Positions 63,769-64,000 of a DNA stretch of 64,000 bases are shown here, piece after piece (the first letter of the stretch is position 1; every line of letters starts with the position of its first letter). The notes under the pieces were generated by a model. It did not search any database. It saw only the letters and a list, made by a program, of their open reading frames with translations, and was not told the DNA's origin. The position numbers were made by a program, and so were the translations under genes. The stretch comes from Sulfurirhabdus autotrophica (lineage in GTDB: Bacteria; Pseudomonadota; Gammaproteobacteria; Burkholderiales; SMCO01), in NCBI RefSeq assembly GCF_004346685.1, contig NZ_SMCO01000007.1:62001-126000 (forward strand), read 5' to 3'.

Positions 63769-64000
63769 ATGTTGAAGCAAACCCCCCTGAATCAGGCACA
63801 TCGTAATATGGGCGCAAAAATGGTGGATTTTGGCGGTTGGGACATGCCATTGCATTATGGTTCCCAATTGGATGAACATCATAAGGTGCGCCAGGGGTCG
63901 GGCATGTTCGATGTCTGCCATATGCTGGTAGTAGATGTGACTGGTGCTGGTGTTAGGGATTTTTTACGCCAAACCATGGCTAACAATGTCGATAAACTGA
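63769..64000 (+). CDS. gcvT: aminomethyltransferase (glycine cleavage T protein), 5' part
   Basis: The first 77 codons are in the window; the gene runs off the end. The N-terminus [24 protein letters not shown] and GMFDVCHM are typical GcvT folate-binding sequence; GcvT takes the aminomethyl group from lipoylated GcvH and forms methylene-tetrahydrofolate and ammonia. DVSHM is the usual form of the last motif; here it is DVCHM. The upstream glycine riboswitch supports a gcv operon, and gcvH/gcvP probably follow outside the window. Confidence 0.92.
   Translation, partial: MLKQTPLNQAHRNMGAKMVDFGGWDMPLHYGSQLDEHHKVRQGSGMFDVCHMLVVDVTGAGVRDFLRQTMANNVDKL

Noticed and set aside
1-64000. tRNA genes, rRNA, CRISPR arrays, IS elements, prophage
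   Set aside because: Looked for by eye; no T-arm patterns, regular spacer arrays, transposase motifs or integrase motifs were seen.

Overview
The window is a stretch of a betaproteobacterial chromosome. It has moderately AT-rich codon use, an aroQ-accB-accC-prmA cluster, a hemC-hemD-hemX-hemY cluster, the cyaY/lptM/lysA divergon, an AAKP-type histone H1-like protein and a glnA-ntrB-ntrC nitrogen block. This combination suggests the order Nitrosomonadales (for example a Gallionellaceae- or Methylophilaceae-like organism), but no species marker is present. No rRNA, tRNA, prophage, integrase, IS element or CRISPR array was seen. Almost everything is core or light accessory metabolism.

Layout. 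1-3864: a leftward block of zinc-ribbon protein, prmA, accC, accB and aroQ, with a probable promoter at the right end. 3964-7174: a leftward cutA-dsbD-tlpA redox block; its DsbD carries two N-terminal alpha domains. 7270-10146: fxsA, an epimerase-like gene, a 2Fe-2S flavin reductase and a conserved small protein. 10185-14756: hemY, hemX, hemD and hemC (leftward) with a divergent periplasmic thioredoxin. 14791-18009: a LytTR regulator and sensor kinase pair divergent from argH. 18053-20532: a MarR-like regulator with a Cys-rich tail, cyaY, lptM and lysA. 20533-21882: a 35-bp palindrome and the lysine/alanine-rich H1-like gene made of 78-bp repeats. 21883-29830: an efflux island of TetR, RND adaptor and pump, a second adaptor lipoprotein, and an ABC exporter.

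30029-38063: an orphan ModA-like binding protein, a DUF2157/GDYXXLXY pair, a FabMG-like protein, an unusual response regulator, a dispersed-repeat hairpin, a methyltransferase and a lipase-like lipoprotein. 38091-43515: msrQ-msrP, cytochrome c', cytochrome b561, and an ECF sigma/anti-sigma pair with two small exported proteins; the sigma frame has no ordinary start codon. 43886-46982: a LysR gene divergent from an exported helical protein, a glutathione transferase and a cupin gene with an apparent 1-bp frameshift. 47317-56916: a Lpd-like flavoprotein, MgtE, an ABC transporter with a duplicated permease and an AAA-associated ATPase, mtgA, aroE, a rhodanese and a CDF transporter.

57098-62313 is the nitrogen regulon. 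glnA sits behind two NtrC-type enhancer sites and a sigma-54 promoter; two DUF4124 genes follow, then ntrB and ntrC, with another NtrC-type dyad just before ntrC. From 62410 a sigma-70 promoter leads into a tandem glycine riboswitch with a roughly 100-nt inter-aptamer linker and a strong terminator. This controls a short-form lipA followed by gcvT, which runs off the window. Glycine sensing is therefore coupled directly to lipoate insertion and the glycine cleavage system.

No clearly new multi-gene system was found. The strongest leads are the riboswitch-lipA-gcvT arrangement, the NtrC/sigma-54 architecture, the sigma gene without a normal start, the frameshifted cupin, the double-alpha-domain DsbD and the orphan binding protein.
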